A stretch of 44,253 bases of DNA from Chloroflexota bacterium (GCA_024277135.1 JAJRVV010000191.1:1-44253); one strand, 5' to 3'. Positions 16,405 through 24,873 are shown, counted from the stretch's first letter. The notes: a model not told the origin generated them from the letters alone. Program-made: numbers and translations.

Positions 16405-17724
16405 TCATCCTGCCGCCAAATAGTCGGCTAAATCCACATCTCCGTAACGGCCGCGCTGGAACTTGGCCGGGTCGCCGTTCCAGGGGATGGTGCAGTCAAA
16501 CCCGGCTTTGGCCGTACGGCTTTTTTGACCGGGCATGTGGATGCCGGATGGATCAAGGGAGCTGCCGGGCCTATTTTCCATTAAAACCATATCTTTGTCC
16601 GCCTGGAAGCGGGTGGCCATGGCCCACTCCACCTGGGCCGGATCGTAGATGTCCACGTCACTGTCCACCACCCACACATGCTTGAGCGAGCGGTGCCCTT
16701 TGAAGGCGGCGGCGATGGCGCGACGGCCGTCTTCCGCCCCCCGCTTCTCAATTTGCACCACCGCGTGCAGCCAGGAGGCGCCGCCGGGAGTGATGATGAC
16801 GCCGGTGCAGCGCGCCACCTGGTTCACCTCGGCCAAAATCGTCGGTTCGCGGGGCATTCCCATCAACAATTTATGCTCCAGGCCGCCAGGCAGCAAAGCG
16901 TGAAAGATCGGGTTTCGCCGGTGGGTGATGGCGTCAATTTCAATGACCGGCTGCTGGCGAATGATGTCCATCGTCTCCGTCAAATCCATGAACGGCCCCT
17001 CACTGACCTGCTGGCGGGTGATGCGCCCTTCCAGGATGATTTCGGCGTCGGCGGGCACGACTAGGTCGTTGGTGCGGCATTTGACCAGGGGCGTGGGCTT
17101 GAGGGCGTGGGCCACCGCCAATTCGTCTACCTCCGGCGGCGGCGACATGGAGGCGGCCAGATGGACGGCCAATGACACGCCGATACAAATGGCGATGGGC
17201 AAATCCCCTTCCGTTTTTTGTATGGCGTTGTAGGTTCCCCGCTGCTCGATGATGCGGGCGGCAAACCGTTTGTCATCCAGGCGGAGAAGGCGGTGGTAGC
17301 ACATGTTACGGCCGTGCTCCGGGTCTTTCGTAATCACCGCCGCGCTGGCGATGTAATGCCCGGCGTCTTGCGGCAGATGGAGCAAAATCGGCAGTTGGTT
17401 CAGATTGACCGTCTCTACCACCACTTCCTGGCAGGCCCCCGATGCCACGATGGGCGGCGTTCGCGGCGCGGCCAACGCCTGCGCCAGATGTTGCGTCAAG
17501 CCCATCACCGGCACGCCCAAATCCATGCTGAAATAGCGGCGATCCGAACACGGCCCGGCGCAAATGCGCCAGCCGGGATGTCCTTCGATGTGATTGAACA
17601 GCGCCAGCCGTCCAGCCAGCGCGTGCGCCACATTTGCCGTCTCGAATTTGAGGTTAACCGGCTTATCAATGGCGATCAAATCGCCGCTTGATTTTGCTTG
17701 TTGAATAAAATCACGAAAACTCAT
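16405..17724 (-). CDS. UbiD family decarboxylase (candidate anhydromevalonate phosphate decarboxylase)
   Basis: A 439-residue UbiD-family enzyme, which needs prenylated FMN made by a UbiX protein. Family features are CYHRLLRLDD (Arg145), EGPFMDLTETMD (242-253, the counterpart of the EGPFGE active-site segment), PGGLEHKLLMG and the C-terminal SSLDPSG/AKAGFDCTIPW. Archaeal UbiD proteins decarboxylate trans-anhydromevalonate 5-phosphate, the product of AcnX. The AcnX gene lies in the same minus-strand run, so I infer that role; a generic aromatic-acid decarboxylase is the alternative. ACGAGGATCAT precedes the ATG. It is the first gene of the probable operon with antiporter, UspA, MscS and aconitase X. 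Confidence 0.88.
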   Translation of the reverse strand: MSFRDFIQQAKSSGDLIAIDKPVNLKFETANVAHALAGRLALFNHIEGHPGWRICAGPCSDRRYFSMDLGVPVMGLTQHLAQALAAPRTPPIVASGACQEVVVETVNLNQLPILLHLPQDAGHYIASAAVITKDPEHGRNMCYHRLLRLDDKRFAARIIEQRGTYNAIQKTEGDLPIAICIGVSLAVHLAASMSPPPEVDELAVAHALKPTPLVKCRTNDLVVPADAEIILEGRITRQQVSEGPFMDLTETMDIIRQQPVIEIDAITHRRNPIFHALLPGGLEHKLLMGMPREPTILAEVNQVARCTGVIITPGGASWLHAVVQIEKRGAEDGRRAIAAAFKGHRSLKHVWVVDSDVDIYDPAQVEWAMATRFQADKDMVLMENRPGSSLDPSGIHMPGQKSRTAKAGFDCTIPWNGDPAKFQRGRYGDVDLADYLAAG

Positions 17725-17817
17725 ATGATCCTCGTAAAGCGTGAAACGTAAAACGTGGAGCGTGATGCGTCATTTGTTCATTGCTCATTTCTCAATTGTT
17801 CATTCTGGAGGTTCTTC
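17725..17817. promoter_or_regulatory. Divergent intergenic region with period-7 repeat
   Basis: This gap separates ubiD (minus) from the lipoprotein gene (plus) and must hold both promoters. It contains GTGAAAC/GTAAAAC/GTGGAGC/GTGATGC units at period 7, then TTGTTCATTGCTCATTTCTCA words. I do not see convincing -35/-10 pairs. CTGGAGG at its end is the ribosome binding site of the lipoprotein. Confidence 0.5.
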
Positions 17818-19473
17818 ATGTCGCGTAAACGAACCATCTTATTTGCCCTTGCTCTGCTAATTCTATCATCTTTGGCCTGCAATGCATTTGGCGGCAGCGA
17901 GCCGGGCGCGGGAGAACTGCCGCCACCGCCCACGCTGGAGACGAACACGGCCGTTGCCACCGAAAGCACTCCTGCTGATACCGCGCCCACAGCCACGGCC
18001 GTCGTTGATTTGGCGACGGCCGTGCCCGGCGGCGGCGATGCCGTTATCACCACCAAAGTGGACTTGAATATCCGCTCCGGCCCTGGCGTTCAATATGACC
18101 GGGCCAGCTTCCTGTTGCAAGGGGAGAGCGCCCGCGTTTTGGGCGTAGACCCGGCCACCGGCTGGTTTAAGATTGAATGCCCTGGCCGCACCATTGACGC
18201 GACCGAATGTTGGGTCTCTGGCGGCGAACAGTACGTCACCCCCAGCAACACCGATGGCGCGCCGGTGGCGGCCGTGCCGCCTACGCCCACGCCGGAACCG
18301 CTGCCGCTCACGGTGGGCGACATGGTCATCGGCGGTTCCAACGCCCTGCTGGTTTATGTAAGCGATGACGGTTTGTGGGGCGTGGGGTTGGATTTAAGTC
18401 AGAACCCGCCCGTCCCCGGCGAACCAGCCCAACTGGCGGCCGGGATGGGTGTTTCTGCGCCCCACATCGCCCCGGATGGGGGGCGTGTGGCGTACCTTAT
18501 CTCGACCGGTGAAGCCGGCGCCCTGCACGTCGCCGCCAGCAACGGAGAGGATGAGCAAACCCTCATCGCCTCGGCCGACCTGACGATCCAGAGCGAAGGG
18601 GACACGGCTAACCTGGCAGTGTTGGTGCAAGATTTCCAATGGCTGGCGGATGGGCAAACCATCGGCTTCAACACCGTGGTCGTCAACTTGGTCGGGCCGG
18701 GAGCCTTTTCGCAGGAGGATTGGTGGACGGTGAGCCTGGGGACCGATACGCCGCCTGACAGCCCGGATGGCGCTGGCGGCGGCGCGTTTGCCTTGTTTGG
18801 CGACACGCTCATTTTTGGCAAAGCGGATTCGATTGAACGAGGCCAAATCGGTAGCCCGGATCGGGAGGCGTTGATCGCTTTCGACTCCATCAACACGGCT
18901 AGCGAATACATTTACTACCCGCAGCCGCAGTGGACGGCCGTAGGCAGCGCGGCCTATGTGGCGATTCCCGACGTCGAGCCGTTTGCGCCAGACGCTGGGG
19001 GCGCTTTGTGGCGCATTCCGGTAGATGGCCCGGCGGAGGAGTTGGGGCAATGGCAGGGCAATCTATTGTTCAGCCCGGTTGTGTGGTCGCCGGATGGCAG
19101 CAAGCTGGCGTTTGTAGATGTGGCCGGCGACACGTCATCATTGGTCATCGCCGATGGAGATGGGCAAAATCGCTTCACGGTGGACTCAAACCCGCGCTTG
19201 ACTTTTTATGGTTGGAGTCCCGATGGCAGCCGGTTCTTGTACCGCACGCAGACGGCCGTCATCATCGGGCGGCCGGGCGGGGCGCAAACCATTCTGCCTA
19301 TTGCGGCCGGACAGGAGATAGCTGGCGGTTGGTGGGTGACGGATGAGGCGTTGGTGACGGCCGTGGGCAGCGTGGGAGCGTGGGAGCTGCGGGTTTATAA
19401 TTTGGCGGGGGAGGGGACGGCCGTTGCCACCATCAATAACGACTTTGTGCAGGTAGATGTGTGGACGCCGTGA
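17818..19473 (+). CDS. Lipoprotein with SH3b domain and TolB-like beta-propeller
   Basis: A 551-residue lipoprotein. The signal peptide ends with the lipobox LSSLAC, with Cys21 as the lipidated residue. A Pro/Thr/Ala-rich linker follows, then a bacterial SH3 domain at about 77-140 (LNIRSGPGVQYD, TGWFKI, CWVSGGEQYV) and a C-terminal half with VWSPDGSKLAFVD and GWSPDGSRFLYRT repeats, typical of PD40/TolB-like propellers. SH3b domains bind cell-wall peptides; the propeller suggests protein contacts on the outer face. GGAGG precedes this ATG, so it is preferred to an upstream in-frame ATG that lacks a signal peptide. No partner gene is evident. Confidence 0.88.
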   Translation: MSRKRTILFALALLILSSLACNAFGGSEPGAGELPPPPTLETNTAVATESTPADTAPTATAVVDLATAVPGGGDAVITTKVDLNIRSGPGVQYDRASFLLQGESARVLGVDPATGWFKIECPGRTIDATECWVSGGEQYVTPSNTDGAPVAAVPPTPTPEPLPLTVGDMVIGGSNALLVYVSDDGLWGVGLDLSQNPPVPGEPAQLAAGMGVSAPHIAPDGGRVAYLISTGEAGALHVAASNGEDEQTLIASADLTIQSEGDTANLAVLVQDFQWLADGQTIGFNTVVVNLVGPGAFSQEDWWTVSLGTDTPPDSPDGAGGGAFALFGDTLIFGKADSIERGQIGSPDREALIAFDSINTASEYIYYPQPQWTAVGSAAYVAIPDVEPFAPDAGGALWRIPVDGPAEELGQWQGNLLFSPVVWSPDGSKLAFVDVAGDTSSLVIADGDGQNRFTVDSNPRLTFYGWSPDGSRFLYRTQTAVIIGRPGGAQTILPIAAGQEIAGGWWVTDEALVTAVGSVGAWELRVYNLAGEGTAVATINNDFVQVDVWTP

Positions 19474-19500
19474 GAAACGACAAACAAGATCGTTTCAGAT

Positions 19501-19932
19501 TTAAGCATTTAAGGGGTGACGCCACTTGAGACCAGGAAAACGACCAAAATCCTTGTCCGCCGTGATCCATTCGCTGCCCGACTCAATCGCCAAAGCGGCC
19601 AGGTATGCATCTGGGATAAGATTGCCTGTGATGCCGGGCTGTTGGCACAGACGCATAAAAATTGACCAATGCCGTTCTCCAGGAGAGATAATGACGCAGT
19701 TGGGTTGGTCGCGCACTTCGGTCGCAAAAGACACCGCCTGCGTCATTTTGCTGGGGGGATCAAACAGACGGGGATGGGTGACCACGCGCAGAAAGCCGCT
19801 GAGCGCCAGGTCGGACACGCCGTAGGCGTAATCGTTGGCGATCACGGCCTCCAGCCATTGGCGGTAGGCAGCATGGTTGGGTGCGTCGGCGCGATGAGCA
19901 TAGACCAAGATGTTGACATCAATCAGAATCAT
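19501..19932 (-). CDS. vapC: VapC-type PIN-domain toxin
   Basis: A 143-residue PIN protein: MILIDVNILVYAHR holds the first catalytic Asp (Asp5), LIPDAYLAALAIE the second, and ITADKDFGRFPGLKW the last acidic cluster. These toxins are Mg2+-dependent RNases, often cutting tRNA or rRNA. It overlaps the upstream antitoxin gene by 14 bases, as expected of a translationally coupled vapBC pair. All catalytic positions look intact. Confidence 0.92.
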   Translation of the reverse strand: MILIDVNILVYAHRADAPNHAAYRQWLEAVIANDYAYGVSDLALSGFLRVVTHPRLFDPPSKMTQAVSFATEVRDQPNCVIISPGERHWSIFMRLCQQPGITGNLIPDAYLAALAIESGSEWITADKDFGRFPGLKWRHPLNA

Positions 19933-20170
19933 CGGCGTCCATCAGATCGCGCAAAGCGACGGAATCATCCAGGTCAACACCGGGCTGCAAGCCGTTGCCG
20001 GAAACAGTGGTGAGGTATACCGGGGAGCGTTCGGCCAACTGGTTTTGCCGGGCCAACACTTCACGCAGGGCATCTTCGATGACGGCCGTCATTGAACGGC
20101 CTGACAGCGCCGCTAATTTTTTGGTTTCTGCCAACAATTGCTCATCCAGTCGAATCGTCGTTCTCATCAT
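19919..20170 (-). CDS. vapB: VapB-type ribbon-helix-helix antitoxin
   Basis: An 83-residue antitoxin. MRTTIRLDEQLLAET is a ribbon-helix-helix DNA-binding start, followed by LAALSGRSMTAVIEDALREVLA, and an acidic C-terminus (VDLDDSVALRDLMDADDSD) that would mask the toxin. Two adjacent ATG codons (20170 and 20167) are both possible starts. It precedes and overlaps vapC and probably represses its own promoter. Confidence 0.9.
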   Translation of the reverse strand: MMRTTIRLDEQLLAETKKLAALSGRSMTAVIEDALREVLARQNQLAERSPVYLTTVSGNGLQPGVDLDDSVALRDLMDADDSD

Positions 20171-20202
20171 ACGACTTATTTTAATGGCGCGACATAAATA
20201 TG

Positions 20203-20436
20203 TCAATGGGCTGACAGCCATTTCTCATGCTGTTTTTGGTAAACTAACACCCTGTCCACTTCCTCCAGCACGGCCGTAATCGGCGCCAATCGTCCCGCCG
20301 TCACATACGCCCTATCCGCCACCGGCGTGCTGGTGCGCCGCTCATCAAACCGATCTATGTTTTCATGAAACCAGGGATGCACTTTATCCATGGGCAGGCA
20401 GTAGAGACGGCCGTTCCCCACAAAATAATAAAACAC
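20203..20436 (-). pseudogene. Unrecognised fragment, probably truncated at its 5' end
   Basis: A 77-codon frame ending in VYQKQHEKWLSAH, with FYYFVGNGRLYCLPMDKVHPWF at the front. I recognise no family. It opens with GTG and lacks a good ribosome binding site, and the same frame stays open upstream toward the transposase fragment, so the 5' part may have been lost at the junction near 20450. Its 3' end lies just upstream of vapB. Confidence 0.35.
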
Positions 20437-20456
20437 ATTAAGGCAAAAATAACACC

Positions 20457-21094
20457 CTAGGGGTCAGGAGTAGCCTCAGCCCAATCAGTAAGCTGCTGCT
20501 CAAGAGCAGCAACCCGGCAATGCCGCCAGCGGCACCGACGACGGAATTGCGCTTGGCGACGTTCATAGCGAATGCGTTCAGCCTGATACTCTTCTCGGCT
20601 AACTTGCGCTAGTCGTTCTCGCAATTCGTCGGGGGTGTCCACATCAAGTCGTATGACAGCCCATGCGCCATGTCTCAACAACGGCTCGCGTAATTCACTC
20701 ACCCCTCGTTGCTGTCTCAATTTACGTTTGGTCTGTCCATACAGGCTCTCATGGTCGCCATTGGTGGCTGGTAACCCGATAATGTCATAGCAAGGAAAAA
20801 GACCTGACCAATATCGTTCGCTCCGGTCAAATAATTCTTGGCGTACCTCTACCTGCCATGGGCTGAGGTCAGAAAGGTCAGCCAGTTGTCCCAGGTAATG
20901 GGCTAATTGCAGCGCCACTTCATCACCGCTCAATCCCGGCTCTTCGTCCGCCAGCAAAGGGACATCCAATGTCTCATGAACGCCATCAACCCAATCAAGA
21001 GCCTGACTTACTTCCCCGAATTGCTGTTGGTACTTGGGCAGCGTCTCATTCAAGACAATGAGCCAGCCCCTTGCTTGTTGCAGAACGGAGGAAT
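20457..21094 (-). pseudogene. Transposase fragment (C-terminal part)
   Basis: About 200 codons with CYDIIGLPATNGDHESLYGQ and TKRKLRQQRGVSELREPLLRHGAWAV, resembling the end of a DDE transposase, followed by a charged Arg/Gln-rich tail. No proper start is present: the frame is open from the stop codon of the adjacent DUF35 gene (about 21095). The N-terminal part and recognisable terminal repeats are missing, so this is a remnant. It abuts DUF35 directly, marking a rearrangement breakpoint. Confidence 0.6.
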
Positions 21095-21097
21095 TTG

Positions 21098-21502
21098 TTA
21101 AACGGCCGTACCCACCGCCGGCCTAAACTTGTACCCATAAACAATCATGCCTTCCGCCCCATCCGTACGCAATTTGCGCGTCACCATTTCTACCGGCAAC
21201 CCAATGTGAACATCATCTTTTGTCATATCGGTCAATTGGGCGGTGACAATCGGTCCTTCTTCCAATTTGACGAGAGCCACCGTGTAAGGCGCATTGTGTT
21301 CAAAACCAGCAGGGGCGTCATAAATGGTGGTGTAAGAGAAAACCTCACCCAATCCGGTGAAGGTGTAGAGTTCCTGAGCCGGGGCTTCGCATTCCAGGCA
21401 AACGTCGCGGGGCGGAAACAGTTTGACGCCGCATTCATCGCAGGTCTCGCCCACTAATTTGTATCGCTGTTCTTGTAATCGCCAATGGCGTGAAACTTCC
21501 AT
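21098..21502 (-). CDS. DUF35 Zn-ribbon/OB-fold protein (thiolase/HMG-CoA synthase partner type)
   Basis: A 134-residue protein with a rubredoxin-like zinc ribbon (Cys21, Cys24, Cys35, Cys38 in CDECG and VCLEC) followed by an OB-fold (FTGLGEVFSYTTIYDAPAGF, YTVALVKLEEGPIVTAQL). DUF35 proteins bridge acetoacetyl-CoA thiolase and HMG-CoA synthase in archaea and scaffold CoA intermediates elsewhere. GGGAGG precedes this ATG, deciding the start. Its usual thiolase partner is absent; a hairpin and mobile debris lie upstream and a transposase fragment abuts its stop. Together with aconitase X and UbiD it hints at the archaeal-type mevalonate route, but the orphan position weakens the link. Confidence 0.8.
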   Translation of the reverse strand: MEVSRHWRLQEQRYKLVGETCDECGVKLFPPRDVCLECEAPAQELYTFTGLGEVFSYTTIYDAPAGFEHNAPYTVALVKLEEGPIVTAQLTDMTKDDVHIGLPVEMVTRKLRTDGAEGMIVYGYKFRPAVGTAV

Positions 21503-21533
21503 TTTCAGCCTCCCGGCTCGAAAAACTTTGCCA

Positions 21534-21605
21534 GACATCAGACATCCAAATTCTTGAGTTTGTTGTGGTGTGATGCCAACATGGTAATGAGAAATTGGAT
21601 GTCTA
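21534..21605. repeat. Diverged AGACATCC hairpin
   Basis: AGACATCCAAATTCTTGA at the left and GAGAAATTGGATGTCT at the right are imperfect inverted copies around about 35 bases. They resemble the exact hairpins at 24059 and 37456 but with a longer loop. It lies upstream of DUF35. Confidence 0.5.
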
Positions 21606-21707
21606 TATTATCCACAATCCATCTCTCATAACCTGTCAGCCTGCAAAAGGATGCTGTCAAAAACTGTCAAAACGGCCGAATCTGTAATGGTCAGCGGTTA
21701 GTTGAAA

Positions 21708-22196
21708 TCAAAACAACCACAAACGATTAGCAAACTCATTGGGAGAGAGACCCGGAATAGGCAAACCTTGATGAGGACGGTTATATGCCTGCCAGAAAAG
21801 GTCCAGGAGTATGGCTAACGCCTCATCGGATTGCCACGATTTAGGTTTGAGCCATTCTTTAAGCGTTCGCACAAAACGTTCGGCAATCCCATTGGACTGA
21901 GGTCGATGGCGTGTAATGAGAACATGAATAAAATCCTCGTCTTGAGCCAACTGCTGAAAGACTGTCAACGACAATTCGGCCAAAGTCGGGCTGAAGTAGG
22001 TTCCTCCATTGGCGATGACCTGTATTGCCGTCACCACCCCATCAACCGGCTCCTCTTTCAGGACGCGGCCGCATACACCAGCATCCAATAACGATTGTAA
22101 ACATAGGCCGTCACACGTTTCGGCATAAACGAGCAGTTTTGTGACTGGGTAACGCTCTTGCACGCTGCCCACCGCGTCCATGACAGGGTTGGGCAA
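21708..22196 (-). pseudogene. Chimera of response-regulator and integrase-core fragments
   Basis: One 162-codon frame joins two unrelated pieces. Residues 1 to about 88 look like the second half of a NarL-type receiver domain (SLLDAGVCGRVLKEEPVDGV, AIQVIANGGTYFSP). Residues about 90-162 are the end of a DDE integrase core (RHRPQSNGIAERFVRTLKEWL with the last catalytic Glu, then YNRPHQGLPIPGLSPNEF), as in IS3/IS481-type transposases. The junction is near 21930. The start is a weak TTG. The receiver lacks its phosphoacceptor half and the integrase lacks its first Asp residues, so neither can work alone. Confidence 0.6.
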
Positions 22197-22505
22197 TATT
22201 TCAACGACAATACCAGCACATCAGGTTGGGGCTGCCGGACTTAGAAAACGAGTTCCAAGGTGGCGAGATGGCAAGGTTTCCAGCGCCATAATGGTCTAGC
22301 TTTGGAACTTGGTTGTCAGTTTACTGCAACACCAGAGAGTTAACAACTTGCAGATTTAGCGGATGATGCGTGGGCGTGTCCGCCGGTACGGAAACGGCCG
22401 TCTCACACCCCACCTGAGCCAAAAACGCCGGTAGTGAATGGGATTTCGCTGCCGGCGATCTCGTGATATAGAATTCCTCTACAACATTTACGTCAACCGC
22501 GCAAA
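22197..22505. other. Gene-poor stretch
   Basis: No convincing gene on either strand. The right end continues the receiver-domain frame for a few codons. Around 22250-22315 GTTCCAAGGTGGCGAG and GCTTTGGAACTTGG form an imperfect inverted repeat. One ACGGCCGT copy lies near 22394. Confidence 0.5.
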
Positions 22506-23042
22506 TTATGCAGGGTGGTAAACGCAAGTTGGAAGACCGGCTTGACGATAGTATAAAGCCGCTGACATGACTCGATATCCTCGTGCGCTTACTCGATAAA
22601 GTCGGCTATCCTTTACTTTTATGGCTAACCCATGTCCACGCAATTTAGCAATTAAGCGGGAGACACGCCCGTTGCGACGACGTTTCTCTTCAGGCGTATC
22701 CGCCTCTGTTTCGTAGAGATACGATTGCAAATCTTTGTTCCGAAAGCCGTTGAGTGCGTGTTCTCCCATCAAGACCGCCCGGAAAAGTTGACAGTCAGCT
22801 TCGGCAACAGGATTGAATCGCGCCACCCGTTTGTCCCCTTTTTTGACAGGCTGGCACAAGCTGTCTAGTTCGATAACAGCTTCGCCGTTCGGTTGGACAT
22901 GGGCTAACGCTTCCAAATACCGTCGGTTGGCTTGTGCGGCAACTTGCGCATATCGCCAGAGGTTAGACACAAAGGGAAATAGGTAATTTTCTACCAAAAT
23001 ATCATTGTGAAATGGCTTGTTATGAGAGGAAACATGCCTCAA
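22506..23042 (-). pseudogene. C-terminal fragment of a winged-helix protein, probably from a mobile element
   Basis: A 178-codon frame with GFRNKDLQSYLYETE, RRRNGRVSRLIAKLRGHGL and YRVSARGYRVMSAALYYR, which reads like a winged-helix module at the end of proteins often found in transposon-like units. I cannot name the family. The first codon is a TTG without a ribosome binding site and the frame stays open upstream, so the 5' part is probably lost. It lies back to back with the shortened secreted-protein gene. Confidence 0.45.
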
Positions 23043-23071
23043 TTTGTCTGGGCAAATCCTGATTTCTATTA

Positions 23072-23653
23072 ATGGCTGTACTGTTCCTTTCCCCTGCCGC
23101 CGTTACCGCCGGCAAACCCAATGCCTGTACCACGATTCAAAGCGGGAAACTCGTTGCATCAGACGGCAGTACCATCGAACCAGGGTTTGATGAATGGGGC
23201 TACAATTATCAGGCGCGCCTGTTCAATGGCACCTATTGCGATGCTTATCGAGACGCAACCTGGTGCCAACCCTACAAAGATGACGAACTTAGCATGAAGT
23301 GGAATGACGCCTGGCTCTCCAACAAGGATTGTGACGGAGATGGTTTACTGGATCGGCATTATGACAGCCCCAGTTACATTGGCTCCGGCGCCTGGCTTAC
23401 AAACCACATGGCTGGTTCCTATGAAGGCGATGATGGCCAGATGTGCCGCTGGACTTACTTTGTCAAAATTGTGGCGGCTCCAGACGATGCCATCGCAGAT
23501 GGCGGGGTGTGGTATGGCGCCGATGACACAGAAATCGGCCCGGTCATTTGGGGCAGTTTTGCTGTGATTCAAGAAGTTTCCAACGATGCCTGTACTGGGG
23601 AGAATGGTCTTCAATATCTAAGCCCAACCCGGCCCGGATTGGGTAACTGGTAA
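23072..23653 (+). CDS. Secreted conserved protein of unknown function, signal peptide shortened
   Basis: A 193-residue protein rich in Trp, Tyr and Asp. Segments DEWGYNYQARLFNGTYCDAY, WCQPYKDDELSMKWNDAWL and SNKDCDGDGLLDRHYD recur in a conserved family of unknown function; the DCDGDGLLD piece looks like a calcium-binding loop. Six cysteines suggest disulfides and export. The N-terminus MAVLFLSPAAVTAG is a hydrophobic core and cleavage site without the usual basic n-region, and no ribosome binding site is seen. The neighbouring fragment on the other strand ends 29 bases away, so the true start was probably removed by rearrangement. Confidence 0.7.
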   Translation: MAVLFLSPAAVTAGKPNACTTIQSGKLVASDGSTIEPGFDEWGYNYQARLFNGTYCDAYRDATWCQPYKDDELSMKWNDAWLSNKDCDGDGLLDRHYDSPSYIGSGAWLTNHMAGSYEGDDGQMCRWTYFVKIVAAPDDAIADGGVWYGADDTEIGPVIWGSFAVIQEVSNDACTGENGLQYLSPTRPGLGNW

Positions 23654-23655
23654 GG

Positions 23656-23697
23656 GCGCGTTCGCAAATAAGTTGTGGAATTGGCGAACGCGGTTTA
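23656..23697. repeat. Hairpin after the secreted protein
   Basis: CGCGTTCGC and GCGAACGCG pair over nine bases around about 20 bases of loop. It may act as a weak terminator. Confidence 0.4.
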
Positions 23698-23755
23698 GCA
23701 GCCTTCGTTCTGGCAAATCGCTAAGTTAATTCCGAACGGTTCCTAAGATAAACAA

Positions 23756-23790
23756 GGCAGGCATCTGGCCCTTCCGGCCGGATGCCTGCC
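23756..23790. terminator. Strong hairpin, probable bidirectional terminator
   Basis: The arms GGCAGGCATCTGGCC and GGCCGGATGCCTGCC pair over 15 bases with a single T-G wobble and a five-base loop CTTCC, followed by CTTTC. It lies between two convergent genes. Confidence 0.75.
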
Positions 23791-23810
23791 CTTTCAACAG
23801 GTCGCCTTTC

Positions 23811-24044
23811 TTAAACCAGCCGCACATCTCCCCGCCCCTTTTCTATGTGCCAGATCATCGTGTCCGGCCGGAACACAATTTCGCGCACCTGGTCGCCGGG
23901 GAGCATGATGAGGATGTGACGACCGTATCCATCCACCCACTGCCGCCCCTGCCCCACCGAAATCCATTTCTCATTCACCTGAATCCGGTACACGCGCACC
24001 GTGCCGTTTGCCGAAAATGTGCAGTCTACGCCGATGTTGGTCAT
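23811..24044 (-). CDS. Small hypothetical protein
   Basis: A 77-residue protein starting MTNIGVDCTFSANG and containing VYRIQVNEKWISVGQGRQWV and ILIMLPGDQVREIVF. I recognise no family; it looks like a small all-beta protein. GAAGGTGAATCA gives a ribosome binding site for this ATG, which is preferred to one 33 bases upstream that lies within the palindromic repeat. The codon usage and a clean terminator after it support a real gene. Confidence 0.6.
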   Translation of the reverse strand: MTNIGVDCTFSANGTVRVYRIQVNEKWISVGQGRQWVDGYGRHILIMLPGDQVREIVFRPDTMIWHIEKGRGDVRLV

Positions 24045-24058
24045 TGATTCACCTTCAC

Positions 24059-24091
24059 AGACATCCGATTTCTCCAAGAAATCGGATGTCT
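24059..24091. repeat. Palindromic repeat AGACATCCGATTTC, copy 1
   Basis: The 14-base arms AGACATCCGATTTC and GAAATCGGATGTCT are perfectly complementary around TCCAA. The whole 33-base element is identical to the copy at 37456-37488. It sits just upstream of a small hypothetical gene and after a glycosyltransferase stop. Confidence 0.9.
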
Positions 24092-24102
24092 AGTCTAACC
24101 AT

Positions 24103-24873
24103 CTACCTTTTCCGCCAAAACCAGGCCAGTTTGCGATATTTGACCCATTCGTAGTAGGCCATGTACAGGCTGAGGCGGAGGCCGTGACGGCCGTCCTGAT
24201 ATCCTTTGAGCGTTACGAACCGCCAGTAAAATTGTCGCATCGGCTGTAGGATGAAATTGTGGGGACGGGGGCGAACGCCTCGTTCTTGCAAGATGTGGGC
24301 GTCGTAGCTGGTGTAGGCTCGCTGCTTGGCATGGAACTGGGCCATGTCCCGGTAGTTGTGGTGGATGAGCGGGTTTTGCAAATGGCCGATCTCGCCATCC
24401 ACCACCGCTACCTCGTGAACCGGCCGTTCATAACGGACGGCTCCATGTGCGAACAGGCGAAGTTGGTAATCGGGGAACCAACCAGCGCCCAGCGTCAGCT
24501 TGCCGAAAATGTAGTTGTGCCGGGGCACGTACCAGCCCCGCTGCGGCCGTTCGCTGATCACCTGGCGGATTTCGGCGGCCAGCGGCTCCGTTCCCCGCTC
24601 GTCTGCATCCACAAAAAAGACCCAATCCGTCTGGATAGCGGCCAGCGCCGCGTTGCGCTGTTGGGCATAATTCTCAAAACGGTTTTGCAAAACTTCCGCG
24701 CCCGCCGCTGCCGCCAGCTTCACCGTGTCGTCCTGGCTATACGAGTCGAACACCGCCACCCGATCCGCCCATCCTAAACTCTCGATACACGCCTGGATGT
24801 GGTTGGCTTCGTTGAGGGTGAGGATGACGGCCGTCAGCTGTGGCGATTTTGGATTGTTTTGTTCATTACTCAT
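24103..24873 (-). CDS. Family 2 glycosyltransferase (WaaE/KdtX-like)
   Basis: A 256-residue GT2 enzyme with LTAVILTLNEANHI at the N-terminus, SYSQDDTVKLA, and the metal-binding FFVDADERG at about residues 86-94. This layout fits the lipopolysaccharide-core WaaE-like branch that transfers a sugar from a nucleotide-sugar to a glycan. No membrane segments are seen. The start codon lies within the heptamer tract, so MSNEQ is encoded by repeat-like DNA and repeat-number changes could alter the start. It follows another GT2 gene and probably belongs to the same envelope-glycan transcript. Confidence 0.88.
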   Translation of the reverse strand: MSNEQNNPKSPQLTAVILTLNEANHIQACIESLGWADRVAVFDSYSQDDTVKLAAAAGAEVLQNRFENYAQQRNAALAAIQTDWVFFVDADERGTEPLAAEIRQVISERPQRGWYVPRHNYIFGKLTLGAGWFPDYQLRLFAHGAVRYERPVHEVAVVDGEIGHLQNPLIHHNYRDMAQFHAKQRAYTSYDAHILQERGVRPRPHNFILQPMRQFYWRFVTLKGYQDGRHGLRLSLYMAYYEWVKYRKLAWFWRKR

